64,000 nucleotides of DNA from Diphasiastrum complanatum. Taxonomy: Eukaryota > Streptophyta > Lycopodiopsida > Lycopodiales > Lycopodiaceae. Made by a program: the position numbers and the translations under genes. Of this stretch, positions 1-11,032 are shown in pieces (the first letter of the stretch is position 1; every line of letters begins with the position of its first letter). The notes under the pieces are model-generated. The model saw only the letters and a program-made list of their open reading frames with translations. It was not told the DNA's origin and made no database searches. The stretch is taken from contig CM055101.1 in the NCBI GenBank assembly GCA_029204225.1, positions 58,053,005-58,117,004 on the forward strand, given 5' to 3'.

Positions 1-345
1 GCAACAAAAGTATCTCACGTAACATATCATTGGAAAGCGCTCGTCAAGCGCTTTCCAATGCACTAAACTCTGCTAAAATTGGATGTACCATTAAAAAGCT
101 ATGTCATTTTTAATGTGGACTCAAAAAATTGTGAGTATTAAAATCCCCATACTTTTGACTTGCCATATTGTTTAATCGTAACTCAAAAGTATGTCATATA
201 ACACATCATTGGAAAGCGCTCGTCATCAAGCGCTTTCTAACGTACCAAACTCTACTGAAATTGGAATTACCACTAGAAAGTTATGTCATTTTTTATGTGG
301 ACTCAAAACAATTATGAGTAATAAAATTTCCAAAATTTGAAATGT
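1..345. repeat. Tandem hairpin repeat, two copies
   Basis: Two copies of a unit of about 179 bp lie head to tail. Each carries an inverted repeat built on the arm CATTGGAAAGCGCT. In copy 1 the arms (28-41 and 47-60) match perfectly around a 5-nt loop; in copy 2 (arm from 207) the right arm has a mismatch and the loop is longer. The flanking sequence (AACTCAAAAGTATGTCAT and similar) is also conserved. A diverged inverted copy lies at about 24361-24480. I see no coding potential. It may be the end of an uncharacterised element or a dispersed satellite-like unit. Confidence 0.75.
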
Positions 346-1085
346 ATTACCAAAAGGTACAATGAAAAATGGGTTCTTTTTTTGTACCACCAAACCATGC
401 TTTTAGCCTCCTCCCTGATGGCATCTTCCATTGCCTCTTGTAAAGTTGTGTACTGCTCTTGTTGTTTAAGTTCTCTTCTGATACTACGTGGCAATCCCAT
501 GAGGAACCACATAATAACTGCATGATCGGGAGTTAGGGCTGCATTGCACTCGGATCTTAGATGTTTGACCCGTTCGATATAGTCCCTGACCCTTTCTCTT
601 TTTCTCATCTTAACTTTGCTCAGCAGGAGAAACAGATCTTCCAAGAACTTTTTAGATTTAAAGCACGTGATGAGAGGCACTTTAACCGCTTTCCAAGTGG
701 TTTTCTCTTCTTCCAATAGGTTGAATTATCAATCTTGTGCAACTGCCACCAGAGACATCATAAACAACATCAATTTCTCTGCTGATGTCCGCTCGCCGTA
801 GATTTTGTAGGCTTGCTCGTAGACCTGGAGGAATTTGATAGGATCTGACAATGCATCATATTTAGGTATTTCCATTCATGGTGCCCTCCGGACTGCTTGC
901 AATGGTGCGACAAGTACAGGTTGACCCATTGGATCCATTGGTGCTAGTTCTGGCTCTGCCTCGATATACGCAAGCTACTACTCTAGGAAGATTTGGTGCT
1001 TGATTTACTGCTCTTCTCGCAATTGATCATCCGAAATTCAGATTCATTTGGTGGTAGGGTCCAAGGACGTTGGATCTTGTTGGTA
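312..1085 (-). pseudogene. Ty3/gypsy gag fragment
   Basis: Read on the minus strand from about 1085 down, this gives a broken retrotransposon gag. A proline-rich start (around PMDPMGQPVLVAPLQA) is followed by PKYDALSDPIKFLQVYE, a stop-containing stretch, then an open part (716-312) with SKVKMRKRERVRDYIERV and GLPRSIRRELKQQEQ. These match the usual plant gypsy gag core, which forms the particle shell. The same family recurs on the plus strand at 54.1 kb, where the order of motifs is identical. No zinc knuckle follows: the sequence runs into the hairpin repeats at 1-345, so the 3' part is lost. At least two in-frame stops near 717-725 show it is dead. Confidence 0.8.
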
Positions 1086-1089
1086 CAGT

Positions 1090-1639
1090 GGAATGCAATC
1101 TGGATCTTAGGGAATCATATTACTTTTAATAGGCCGATAGTGTGATTTTAGGCCTCCTACGATGGTTTTTTATTGATAACATTTTGATCCTTGTTTCGAT
1201 TGGCCAAAAATTTTCACAATAGCTGGATCTGGTGTAGATCTAGCTACTGATCTGATCTAATAAGATTACTCGTGCGAGGGCTCGTTGTGAGAAGGTTTTT
1301 TTACTGATTTTTAGTCAAAAAACTTGATTTTTCAAAAATTACTAGGAAATAACTCTCGCAGGGTTTACAAGAGCTATATTTGGTATGGATCTAGCTCTAA
1401 AAATCTCTACGAAGGTTAACTCTCACAAGAAATAAAAATTTCACTGTCTACGAGGGTCCAAGAACACTTTTTTGAACTGATCTTCACCAATAGTTTGTCC
1501 TAACTCTCGCAGACTTCATCACTGATGTAAAGGGTCTGTGAGAGTTACTTCTGCGAGGATTTTGCCGAGCAATGATGAATTTTGGCTCCTACTATGTCAG
1601 AATCATATGGCTCTTTCACATTGGCTTTCTTTGGCTTTT
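1090..1639. other. Non-coding stretch with recurring CTCGCAG words
   Basis: No ORF of note. Between about 1265 and 1560 a short word (CTCTCGCAG and its complement CTGCGAGAG, with variants) recurs every 50-100 bp in both orientations, alternating with T-rich segments. It may be the leader or LTR of the neighbouring gypsy fragment; I cannot define ends. Confidence 0.35.
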
Positions 1640-2075
1640 ACGCTTCTGAAAAATTAAAGCAGTCCCTAGCAGAAGCAACTAGAGTTAGACCTCTAGATTG
1701 GACGAAGAAATTTCATGTATATGTAGACACTTCATAGTTTGCAATCGGTGTGGTGCTTAGCCAAAACGATGATCAAAATATTAATTATCCAATATATTAT
1801 GCTGGTAGACAACTAGCAGCATCCAAAAAAAAAATTCTGCTACAGAGTGGGAGGCATTAGTTATGATCTACTCAGTTAAAAAATTTAGACATTATCTACT
1901 AGGATACCCTTTTGTTTTCCATCTAGACCATTATGCACTAAAACATATAGTAAATAAACCTGACCTTTCAGGAAGGATAGCTAGATGGGTTCTATTATTA
2001 GATGAATTCGATTATCAAGTAGAGTTAAGGAAGCGAAATGACCACCAAAATGTCGATTATTCAGGTTTCTAAACC
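1640..2075 (+). pseudogene. Ty3/gypsy RNase H fragment
   Basis: Translation shows the end of a gypsy reverse transcriptase and its RNase H: WTKKFHVYVDTS, a stop, then FAIGVVLSQNDDQ, YPIYYAGRQL, a run of nine A's where the frame shifts, and NSATEWEALVMIYSVKKFRH followed by YPFVFHLDHYALKHIVNK and ARWVLLLDEFDYQVE. This order (D in the first strand, SATE-E-A, DH at the third acidic site) is typical of gypsy RNase H, which removes the RNA strand during reverse transcription. The A-run frameshift near 1830 and the TAG near 1736 make it non-functional. It is opposite in strand to the gag at 312-1085, so the two are not one intact element. Confidence 0.85.
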
Positions 2076-2118
2076 CATCATATGTCGACTAGATAACCAA
2101 CGTTCAATCTTAACCGGT

Positions 2119-2262
2119 TCTCAACCGACGTCTTCTCTGAGATCTAAATCGACGACTTCTATCAAATCTCGACTGATGACTTCAGTCAGATCTCGACCGG
2201 AGACTTCTGTCAGATCTCAACCGAAGACCTTGCGTCAGGCCTTGACCAGTCTACCGGACTGG
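2119..2262 (+). repeat. 24-bp minisatellite, about 5-6 units
   Basis: Units begin at 2119, 2143, 2167, 2191 and 2215, exactly 24 bp apart, and each starts TCTC(G/A)ACCG(A/G). Because 24 is a multiple of three, one frame reads an eight-residue repeat close to QISTEDFC. It directly follows the gypsy RNase H fragment, and related arrays lie at 47.65-47.85 kb (plus) and 56.74-56.89 kb (minus). Confidence 0.8.
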
Positions 2263-2269
2263 ACCACAT

Positions 2270-2440
2270 AACTTTTGAGATTTTTTCTAGTCTTTTTTGC
2301 ATTCTTAGTACTTTTTCTTTTCTTTTTTTCTAGTTTTTTTCGTGCTTTATTTGAGCTTTTTGTGTATTTTTGTGTATTTTTTTGAAATTTTTTAGTGTAT
2401 TTTCTAGTTTTTTCGTGTATTGTCATGTGTAATCTGAGCG
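2270..2440. repeat. T-rich low-complexity tract
   Basis: Long T runs are broken by CTAG, TCGTG and GAG words (TTTTTTCGTG-like). A very similar tract occurs at 53820-53950, so this is probably a conserved non-coding part of one gypsy family and not random low complexity. A minus-strand lysine-rich ORF across it is an artefact of composition. Confidence 0.6.
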
Positions 2441-3150
2441 TTTGAGTCACGTCCAATATGACGTGGCATAACTAACAGCTTGTTTCACTAGAGTACTGTG
2501 TATCAAAGACTAGGAGTATATTGAATCCTATGTACTGGTCATGGACATGACATTCTTCCCCCCTTGAATTGCTCTTGTCCTCATAAGCTAAACTTAGGAA
2601 AATTCTTCTTTACACTATCAACTCTCTCCCACGAATCATCATCCTTACTACGACCTTTCCACCAAATTAAGCACTCAGAGATAGAATGATTTCTTAATTG
2701 TTTATCTTTGGTTCTGAGCACTTTCTCATGTTCCAAAGGTACACTTCAACAAATCTTACAAATGGGATAAATCCTCATCAGATCCAACTGTATCACCTTC
2801 ATGTAAACTTAGTTTCAAACAACTTACATGAAATACTGGGTGTGCAGCTGATTTTCCTTGAAGATCAAGTTCAGACAAGCAAGAAATGCGCAACTTTCTG
2901 GATCTTAACAAATTTCGTCTCCACATTTATCGAAGATCTAGGTTGAAAATTGTACATCAGGATAATGGACTATAACCTATAGTAGAATGTTTTCTACTAT
3001 TGTAAAAAAACTCAACAAAGGAACGTAATCTTTCCACTGAGATTGCCTGGTAGACACATATGTTCTCAACATATCCTCCATAGTTTGATTAGTTCTCTCA
3101 GTCTGGCCATCTGATTCAGGATGATCACTAAAACTTGTCCATTTGGACCC
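2440..3150 (-). pseudogene. Ty3/gypsy chromovirus: integrase end, chromodomain and LTR start
   Basis: Reading the minus strand from 3150, FSDHPESDGQTERTNQTMED matches the integrase core end (the H-P-x-S/T-D-G-Q-T-E-R signature with the catalytic Glu), followed by LRTYV and QWKDYVPLLSFF. Further on come HPVFHVSCLKL and a chromodomain-like block around LRTKDKQLRNHSISE and CLIWWKGRSKDDDSWERVD. Chromodomains target chromoviruses to marked chromatin. The reading then meets a purine tract (AAGGGGGGAAGAA, 2554-2566) and a TGTCATG LTR start at 2552. Frameshifts and stops break the linker. The integrase is cut at about 3150 by the 52-bp repeats. No long ORF marks this element, which is recognisable only by motif. 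Confidence 0.8.
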
Positions 3151-3160
3151 CTTCTAACTA

Positions 3161-3370
3161 GGAAAGCTTTTTTTCTAGTTAAAAAATGCATGTGCATCAA
3201 TTGAATCTAGGGAAACAGCTTTTTTCCTAGTTAAAAAATGCATGTGCATCAATTGCATCTAGGGAAAACCTTATTTTCCTAGATACATTTCTACCATTTC
3301 TAAATTAGAATTTTTTTTTTCCTAGTTACAAAATATATGTGTCTCAAATTTCATATAGGAAATCATTTTA
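3161..3370. repeat. 52-bp tandem repeat, 2 good plus 2 degenerate copies
   Basis: Units starting near 3165 and 3217 are almost identical: AGCTTTTTT, CCTAGTTAAAAAATGCATG, TGCATCAATTG and CTAGGGAAA in order. Two diverged units follow to about 3370. The array begins exactly where the chromovirus integrase is cut. Confidence 0.7.
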
Positions 3371-4380
3371 TTTCCAATATACATTTTAATAAATTAGTTT
3401 TCTTACATATTATAACCTCCCACTCATATTTCCTATCCTCGTTAACATTAATTGGTGATAGGCCAGTATTTTTTTTTACCATCTTTATAACATGGGCATC
3501 GACACTTTCATTTCGTTAGCCCCCTATAGCAATTAACATGTTCATTGACTGCATGTTCACAAATTCTAGAACTAAACAGTCAAATCAAGGTGTCCAAAGA
3601 TTTGTAGCCCCAACCTTGATCCAAAAGGTAACAAATCTCTGGTTCTTTTATTTTTTGTCAAACATTAAGGTGAAAGGTAAAATCATTTTCATATGCATCA
3701 ATTTCACCCCTCAATTAAAAAGTAGAACATCAAGAAATTACAAATATTTTTTTTACTATTGGGTAGTGTAGCAAGGTTGAAATGTTATACTAAAGCAACT
3801 CAAGAAATGGATAACAATCATGGTGCCATATCTCCATGTGGCTTTAATAAAGGTACATAATGGTTTTGTAAATTCTTTAACAAGAAGAATTCGTTTAATA
3901 CACAAGGAGCTTATGACCACTTCATATATGGCTAGAGATTGCCAATTGACTGATCAACTTAGAATAAGTTTATGTTTACAATATTTAAGTAGATTCAATT
4001 TTATGTCTACACACAAGATAGCTTGATTTTGATCTCTATGACTTGACATAGAATAATCAAGCTCGTCGATTTGTCATGTACTTTTAGTACATCCATGCTT
4101 ATACATGCAAGATAGTATCCAATGTAAGCTTTGTAGGCCCAAAAGGAGCTATTAGCCTTAAGAACAAGGCGATTTTTTCTTTAGGCCCTCCAAAGTAATT
4201 AATAAGGATAATAGGTCAATAAGGTCCCAATGTAGTGTAAATAACACTTAACAAGGGATAACTATCCTCAAGATAGTTATGTTTAGTTAAGTGAGAGCAT
4301 TGTCTACAACGTCTCATGTGCCTTATCTACATGAATTCATGCTCATTTCCATTGCTATGTACTCTTTCTTTCATTTCTAT
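3371..4380. other. AT-rich non-coding stretch
   Basis: Only short ORFs with no recognisable motif. The segment near 4190-4280 (GGATAACTATCCTCAAGATAG) resembles material just inside the putative LTR at 62.2 kb, so part of it may be LTR debris. Confidence 0.3.
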
Positions 4381-4384
4381 TGAG

Positions 4385-4700
4385 ATTCTATGGAGATCCT
4401 TGTGTTTCTAGCTTTCTATGGATATGTTATCATGATTGTCTTGTACCCTTTTTGCTTCTAGCTTTACTTCTTTTGTAATTGCTATTTGCTTGGGATTTGG
4501 CATGACATCTTGGTATTAGAGCATAGATCCTAAATTTATGATGATTCTATGTGAATTTCATTAGATTTGATAAGTTTATTGCATCTGTAGCTTTTTGTGG
4601 ACGTGCTATCTTGATTGTCTTGTTCCCTTCTTGCTTTTAGCTTTACTATCATTGTTATTGCTATTAGCTTGGGATTTGGCACATGAAACGATCTCAATTT
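4385..4700 (+). mobile_element. LTR end with primer site, partly duplicated
   Basis: TTGGTATTAGAGCATAGATCC at about 4511-4531 matches the initiator-Met primer-binding site found just inside plant 5' LTRs. The roughly 105 bp before it (4398-4505) are repeated in diverged form at about 4587-4690, both ending GGGATTTGGCA. The best reading is two overlapping LTR ends or a tandem duplication of one. No coding part follows. Confidence 0.5.
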
Positions 4701-4974
4701 AGGACATATAGATTGCTCAAATTCGATCTCTTGTGGATGAAATTATTCCTATCACTCAAGATAGCTCGAATTTGATGTCAATAAACCAAGATATATTTTG
4801 GCTTCTAATAGCTCAAATTTCATGCCTATCACTCAAAAATTCTCAAATATGATGCCTAACATGCGATTTGGTCTTTATCATTTAACATAATTCGTGAAGC
4901 AATCAAACTTGACCAATATGAATTTTTAGACACACAAATTGTTCAAGTTCAACTCGCTATTGATGGAATCGGTC

Positions 4975-5108
4975 CATATTGTTAGATTTTACAAGTTTTA
5001 ATACCCAACGGGGTTAGCTCAACTGGTTAGCTTGGCATCCAAAGTTTCTTTGGTCCCAGGTTCGAGCCTCCCCTTGGAAACCAAGAAGCATATTGTTAGA
5101 TTTTACAA
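4975..5108 (+). mobile_element. tRNA-derived SINE-like insertion with 20-bp target duplication
   Basis: The 20-mer CATATTGTTAGATTTTACAA occurs at 4975-4994 and again, without mismatch, at 5089-5108. The 94 bp between them hold a tRNA-like promoter: TAGCTCAACTGG (A box, about 5015) and GGTTCGAGCC (B box, about 5059), about 45 bp apart as in a tRNA. The stems pair poorly, so it is not a working tRNA. The arrangement of Pol III boxes inside a perfect direct repeat is what LINE-driven insertion of a short SINE or tRNA pseudogene leaves. There is no obvious A- or T-tail, which is atypical. Confidence 0.75.
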
Positions 5109-5339
5109 TTTTTACCTTGTAAATGTAAATGGTTTGATATCGATGTGGTTCCACACGTCACGTGTGAAATATCATGTAAAAAGTTCAGATCCAATATATA
5201 TACATTTCATGCAAGTCAATGTCAAATCTCCTAGATTGTAGGACCTATTTCCTAATTTGTAAAAATCTAGAAGGTCAACACTAACCACCAATGATGAGTT
5301 AGAAATCAGTTTTGATCTAATTCATTAGCATAAGCTCTA

Positions 5340-5770
5340 AATGTGATGATGTAATTACTGTACAATTTATTTGGTTTGCTATATATGGTTGTGAATGGGA
5401 CGTGAACCGTTAGGATATCATTGATTCCGTAGCCGGCTACTTGGGTTAGCCAAGTAGCCACACATAGGAAGAATTAGCCTGTACAGAGTTATTTGCAGTA
5501 TTTGCTATACTTGGGGGCATGTCCAAAGTTTGTCAGTCGAATTTGGCCATATTGGGACCAACTTTAGTTTGACGGGTGGTAGTTTTAGGACACCTGCCTT
5601 TTAATGCAGTTTGTGAATATTCTATATGTACAGTGTCTCTTTGTAATCTATTAGCTTTTGTTGTGCCATCTTTGAGAGCTTGTGAGGAGTGTCTATGGTG
5701 ATTGATTGATGTGATTTGCATACTACACTAGATCCTAACAAAATTTTAACTTAGTATCAGAGCGTCAGGG
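5340..5770 (+). mobile_element. LTR 3' end and primer-binding site
   Basis: The sequence CCTAACA near 5740 could be an LTR end (…CA). It is followed 11 bp later by TAGTATCAGAGCGTCAGGG (5752-5770), close to the Met-tRNA primer site of plant retrotransposons. Inside the putative LTR is a perfect 10-bp inverted repeat (GGCTACTTGG, 5435-5444, with CCAAGTAGCC, 5450-5459, loop GTTAG). The left boundary is not visible. Confidence 0.6.
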
Positions 5771-8700
5771 TGATGCAGGTATGAACGCTCCAGTGGAGCT
5801 ATGGGATAGTGTCTTTCACCAAGAAAAATAGCACTCGGGGGTATCGGCAGTCCGGATGGTAGGAGACAACAAAGTTCCTTCGATCGGAGCTTCGGGGCAG
5901 ATCAGAACGATTGTCGTAGGTGGATTCCGGGGAGAATTCACGAAAAATCTTGCAGTTTCGGTGGTTTCGGGAAAATCATCGGTGGTGGCTTCATAATTCA
6001 CTGTGTGGATAGCCCTTTGGCACAACGAGGCTTGCATGGGTATAAAAGAGCAGCGATGGAGAACCATCACAATTTACATGATCAAATTTGGTTGAAAACG
6101 GAAAAAATCTAGCAAATTTCCAGTTTCGTGGGGTGTCGATGGATTTTTGAGAAAATTGACTTGTTTGTAGTCAATACTGCATTAATTGGAGGATTGTAGA
6201 TTGGATCAGATCACTGGAGGTAGGGTGACCTCAGTGGGCTAGGCAACTAATATCCTTCTCTTCAAAGCTGCTAGGGTTTGCAAGCAGAAAAACAAAAGGC
6301 TTTCTTGATAGGAGCCTGTTCCAGGATCTGTAAGAATCTAGTGACCTAGTGATGTACGTTCGCTATTTGGCTATTTTGGCTGGTGAAACCTGCTATAGGA
6401 CGGTACAATGAGGCATTATCACTTCGAAATCATTATTACTAACTCCTGATACGGTAACAGGGTGTTTGGAAGCGGTAAATGCAATATGGGGGCGAATGGT
6501 AGAGAAATTGTGTGGAGAAAGCTAGTGGCGACGGAAGTGCAGTTTGGCGGCGTGCAGTTTGGCGGCATTTTGAGAGGGCAAGCAATCACGGGTGAGAGGT
6601 AGGCATGGTATGCCAGTTACGGGTGAAAAATTCTCGTGATCAGGTTCAACTCTTGGGGTTAGAACCAAACAACGTCAAGTGGCATTGTAGGAACGCTCTC
6701 ACAAGTATGATCGACAATGGCATTGTTGAGTTAGGTGATAGCTGCATTGACAAACGCATCTATAGCTTGCAAATTTCTCATTTGGAGAGAAATATGGGCT
6801 AGCTTGGAGGTACACACATATTGGCGGTCATAGGTGATGAAAGTGCCAATTGGAAACCATTGGGCAAGATAGCGGACTTGCATTGGACGAGCTGTGTGTG
6901 GGACACACAAAGGATGAAGAATGGGTCAATAATCACAATTTGGATGCTCTTGGTGAGTGGTGAGTGTGATGATTTTGCGGTTTTGTAGTCGGTAAGTCAT
7001 TTTTGATCAAGTCATTGTAGCGGTGGAGCAGTGTATCAGGTTTGTCATCAAAGAGATACACTTCAACTGCCTGTTTGGATTAGTCAAGTCAATTTTCCAT
7101 ATCAGTATTGCATCAAGGATGCAAATTCCAGTGATGACAGGGTGCAGATCGTTTGGTTTGGGCCATGGAAGATCTCACAGGTTCACTTGGAGGGATATTG
7201 GCATGTCACGTCATGTGAGGGACTTGATGGTGGCTTTGGAGTTCACATCTCAATGTATTCGTAGGGAATGGTTTGGAACCATTCACTTGAGCAACTTGGA
7301 GCTAGCTTGGGGGAATACAGGTGAGGCACTACAGTAGATGCTCAGATCTTTGTGATCAGGGATGACATTGGGATACCTGGCAGGGATAGCACTGCAGGAT
7401 GACATGGGATGATCAAGGGGCAGCTATTTCATAATGGACTTGAGTCATTGGCATGGACAAGACTTACAGGTGAGATTCATCATGGAATCAAAAGGCTGCA
7501 AACACAAATGGGCAAAGCGTGAAGCTTTGGGAGCCAACTCTAGGTTGGAGAGTTGATGGAGATATAGACGGGTGTGATCGGAGGGCGAACACTATGGTGA
7601 GTGTTTTGTTAGCGATCTACTTGAGGGGACACTGATGGCGAGGACTTCATGGTGTGCTTATTTGGGAGTACCAATTGGCATTACAGCAGGGGGCCAGTCA
7701 TTGGCATTGGCATCGATGGGGAGGCATCTATCATCACGGGCGTGGATAAGCTGTCTATAGCTTTCATGCATTTGGCTGTATTTGCAGGAGTCTAGACTTG
7801 GCACAGGTGTTGGAATCTCTATGGTGCAGATTCTCAGGTGGTGAGATAAGAGATAAGCCTAGAGGAAGTCACTCAGAGCCATATATCTTAGTACGATCAG
7901 GGAGGCAGCGGTCTCGGGATCCCATGAGCAGTGACTCAGGGATAGGCTTCCGTTGGCATGGTTTCAGGTGGCACGTAGCCAGGGAGAGCGAGCAGATGCT
8001 AGGAGCCAGGTGGAGCTAGTGATGCTTTGGCGTTCGACTTGTCTAGCAGGCTGGTGACCAAGATCGGAGAGTCCATTGGGGTGGCACTTAGGGAGATGCT
8101 ATAGTTGCTCAGGTATGATATTGCATTTGATGTATGGATGATGTTCTTCAGCTGGTGCATCATGTGGTGACCTAGGGATGGGTCAAGCCTACTTGGAGAT
8201 AGGTGGCATGGAGAATACCTAGGGTGGTACATATCTTGAGGGCATGGAGTGCATTACCGGGTGATGTGGATCCAGCATGCCCATGGTTGTGAGCCAGCAG
8301 GGATGGAGATGGTTGCTCAGGGAGTGATGGCTGCTACTTTGGTGAGCTGCATGGCTATATGCACGGTGATCTCCAGGTTAGCATCACATGTTATTTCTAT
8401 CCATCATTATTTGGTAAGCATGATGCAGCTTTTGGTTTAGATCAAATTGGAGTCTAGTTGCACTACAGGTGGATAGATTTTTGGGGAGCTATCAACGGGT
8501 AATGGATACTTGGTGATCAAATGGTACATGGTACAGGGTTCTGGAGCTATCCTACCTGATATGCGATGGATCGTGGGTGAGTTGTTCATCACGACAGTGG
8601 ATCTAGAGTACATTTGCTTTGCTTTGGTTGACATGATGGATACATTGTGGAGATAAGGTCCTTGGTGGGAGGCCTATGTACTAGTCAAATCAGAGTTGGC

Positions 8701-8880
8701 AATGTCAAGCATGAGAAGTTGAGCCTACATGGGATGTAGGACAAGCAGATCATCATTAGTGTCTCCAGGAGATAGGTGAGCTACTTAGGTATAGCCTATG
8801 GTGAGGTTTTGCACAAAACTGAAAGGAATTGTGGAGCAGCATGATATACATTGTAAAAAAAATGTGGTGGGAGTTGTGGC
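5771..8880 (+). mobile_element. G-rich non-coding interior, LARD-like
   Basis: About 3.1 kb downstream of the primer site are rich in G on the plus strand and clearly differ in composition from the AT-rich flanks. No ORF exceeds about 105 codons and no gag or pol motif is visible in any frame. A purine-rich stretch (AATGTGGTGGGAGTTG) ends it near 8870, where a polypurine tract would be expected. This is how large retrotransposon derivatives (LTR-flanked, non-coding) look. I could not find a matching 3' LTR, so this remains an inference. Confidence 0.45.
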
Positions 8881-9604
8881 CAAAAAAATGAAGGTATGGT
8901 CAATGTTTTAAGACTATTTGCGCATACATTAGAATAATTAGAGATATTTGATCTTTACTAATTTTTGTATTTTGTTTATTTTTTAATATTAGGATATATC
9001 AGAAATTGACCATCACAGATTTAAAAAAAAAGCTTCTTCAAAGATGATTCACAGGTGAGAAAAATATCTTTTGTTTAGATTATATAATAATGAAATTTTT
9101 GTAAATTTTATTCTATTAATGTAATTATGAAGTCTAATTTATCACACTTGTTTTTGTTACAGGTGTACGGGGTAGAAGATTTTGATTTACAAGACCAAGA
9201 AACTATTTTAATGTGATATTTTAATTTACGTACAATAGATGATTTGTACGACAAATTTAAAGAGCATTATGATAGTTTAAAGGATTTAAGAAAAAATCTA
9301 CGTGTGAAAAACCGTTCGTACACTTGCATGAGAGAAGAATCAGTAGATTCCCTTTTGTATGAAGGCAAAATAGCTGTTCATAAAAAACAAAAGAGATGTT
9401 TGGTATTGGAGGACATTGAAGTGCATGTGTAAGTATGTTGGTTTTTGCCTTTGGTATAAAGACAAAATAGTTGTTCGTAAAAACAAAAGAGATTTGGAAT
9501 TGGAGGATATTGAAAGAATATGTAAGTATATTGATTTTTGGTTGTTATGATTCGAGTTACATGATTTCGTTCTTTGCCTAGAATCGTCATGCAACGACTG
9601 TGTT
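8881..9604 (+). other. AT-rich region with short unidentified coding-like segment
   Basis: An open segment at 9241-9432 reads DLYDKFKEHYDSLKDLRKN and on to VLEDIEVHV. It is rich in charged residues and preceded by intron-like T-rich sequence. Its 3' half (about 9364-9440) is repeated in degraded form 97 bp downstream, with the second copy frameshifted. I do not recognise the protein. It could be a captured exon or chance. Confidence 0.3.
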
Positions 9605-11032
9605 TCAAAAGTGCAGTCTTTTGTAAGCAATCAGCGCTTTCTCTGTTTTATCATCAATTGTTTGTTTCAGCAAGTTATCAGATTTTTTGTGAATGAGTGA
9701 CATCATGATACGATATTTCAAAAAGAGCTGGAAATAATTATGTTGTTCAATTGAATTTATGAAAACCCTCTTCAAATACAAAAACAGTGATTGTACCAGC
9801 TCTCTTGGTTGAGAGTTTTCTCCGACGGTATCTGACTTTCCAGGTTTTTGGTCATTCATATTTAAGTGGCTTGTTTTAGTATTCCATGCTTGTTGTTTGT
9901 TCTCTAATTCACCAAATTTATGCAACTTGTGCATTAGACATCTACATGAGATTTCGGGCTTGCAACTGTAGTTATGTTATTGAGCTCATGTTAATACAAC
10001 AGACGAAAAATTGGGTCAGCTAACCTGTAACTGGATCTAGATAGCAGAGACAAGTTCTAATTTCAAGAATGCAAGCTTTGACACCATGGCTTGTGGGATC
10101 TCTCTCATTGTATTCTCCAGTTTTTGCATCCTTGATTTTACCATGCAAATCTAACCTGCGACTGTAGGGCATCTTGCCGACGAATTACTTTTTCTCTACT
10201 TGCTTCAACTGTACAGGTGCTGATTCTGAATGTTAGTCAGAAAATAATTTTGAGAATGTGCTGATTCAATCCATTCTTGTTGTAGTAGCTCACATTTATT
10301 GGGCCTTAGAAACTAAATTCAATTATGATATGACATCATTATGAGCCAACTCCCATTTCTTTTTTCAGGATCTATCAAATTTCGTTTCTCCATCTGAGTC
10401 ATAGCGATGATCTGCGTGATCAATTAAATGCTCATTCACAACTATGTGAGTTGTTCGCAACTGTGCGACTTTCTACAACATCGTCATACCACTTTAGTTT
10501 TTTGTAACGGGACGAGCTTCTGTTGGCAAATCCAAGTACTCAGATTTTCAGATTTCTGTTGGATAATCAGGTGCTCAGTTTGCCAGTTATCTGATAACAA
10601 CGTTTTTGTCGCTTTCTGTATGAACTTGATATTGTCTCTTTTTTTTTGGCCTGTCATTTTTCTTTGTTTAGAGGCACGTATTTCCAAAATATTAGATTGC
10701 AGATTTAAGTATGGCCTCATAAAGTTCTTTAATAAGCTTGTCTGTTTTTAGCATTGAATGAACATCCGTTCATGATTTTTGATGACCATAAATTTTCCCA
10801 GGATGATTATGGCCTTTGTGCGCAACTTTGTAGTATAGTGAAACAATGATTCTTCAATACAGAAATTTTTAGCTCCTTTGGGTTTTTTATTCACCAAAGT
10901 TTGTGCAATGGGTGAATTTTGAGGTTTGGGACGGTCTTGCATAGTTGCAGAAGTACTTGAACATTGACTGGATCTGTAAGCAGGATTTTTGATATTGATG
11001 TCATCAATCGCATATCCAACCTTCTTCATCAT
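9605..11032 (-). other. Gene X copy 1: unidentified exon-containing gene or remnant
   Basis: Several coding-like blocks occur in order on the minus strand. The first is 11032-10748 (AIDDINIKNPAYRSSQ … NKKPKGAKNF). It is followed by a block near 10720-10500, and by VEASREKVIRRQDALQSQ at about 10207-10156 after an acceptor-like CTGTACAG. Next is 10155-10025 (LDLHGKIKDAKTGEYNERDP … VKACILEIRTCLCYLD), which ends at a donor-like ACAG/GTTAGC. The last is 9965-9605 (CKPEISCRCLMHKLHKFGE … DDKTEKALIAYKRLHF, stop). I do not recognise the family. Phases do not join cleanly at every junction, so it may be a pseudogene or my boundaries may be off. It lies downstream of, and on the same strand as, the sHSP gene. 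Confidence 0.4.

Noticed and set aside
5010-5085. Functional tRNA gene
   Set aside because: Pol III boxes are good, but the acceptor, D and T stems do not pair, and the block is flanked by insertion repeats.
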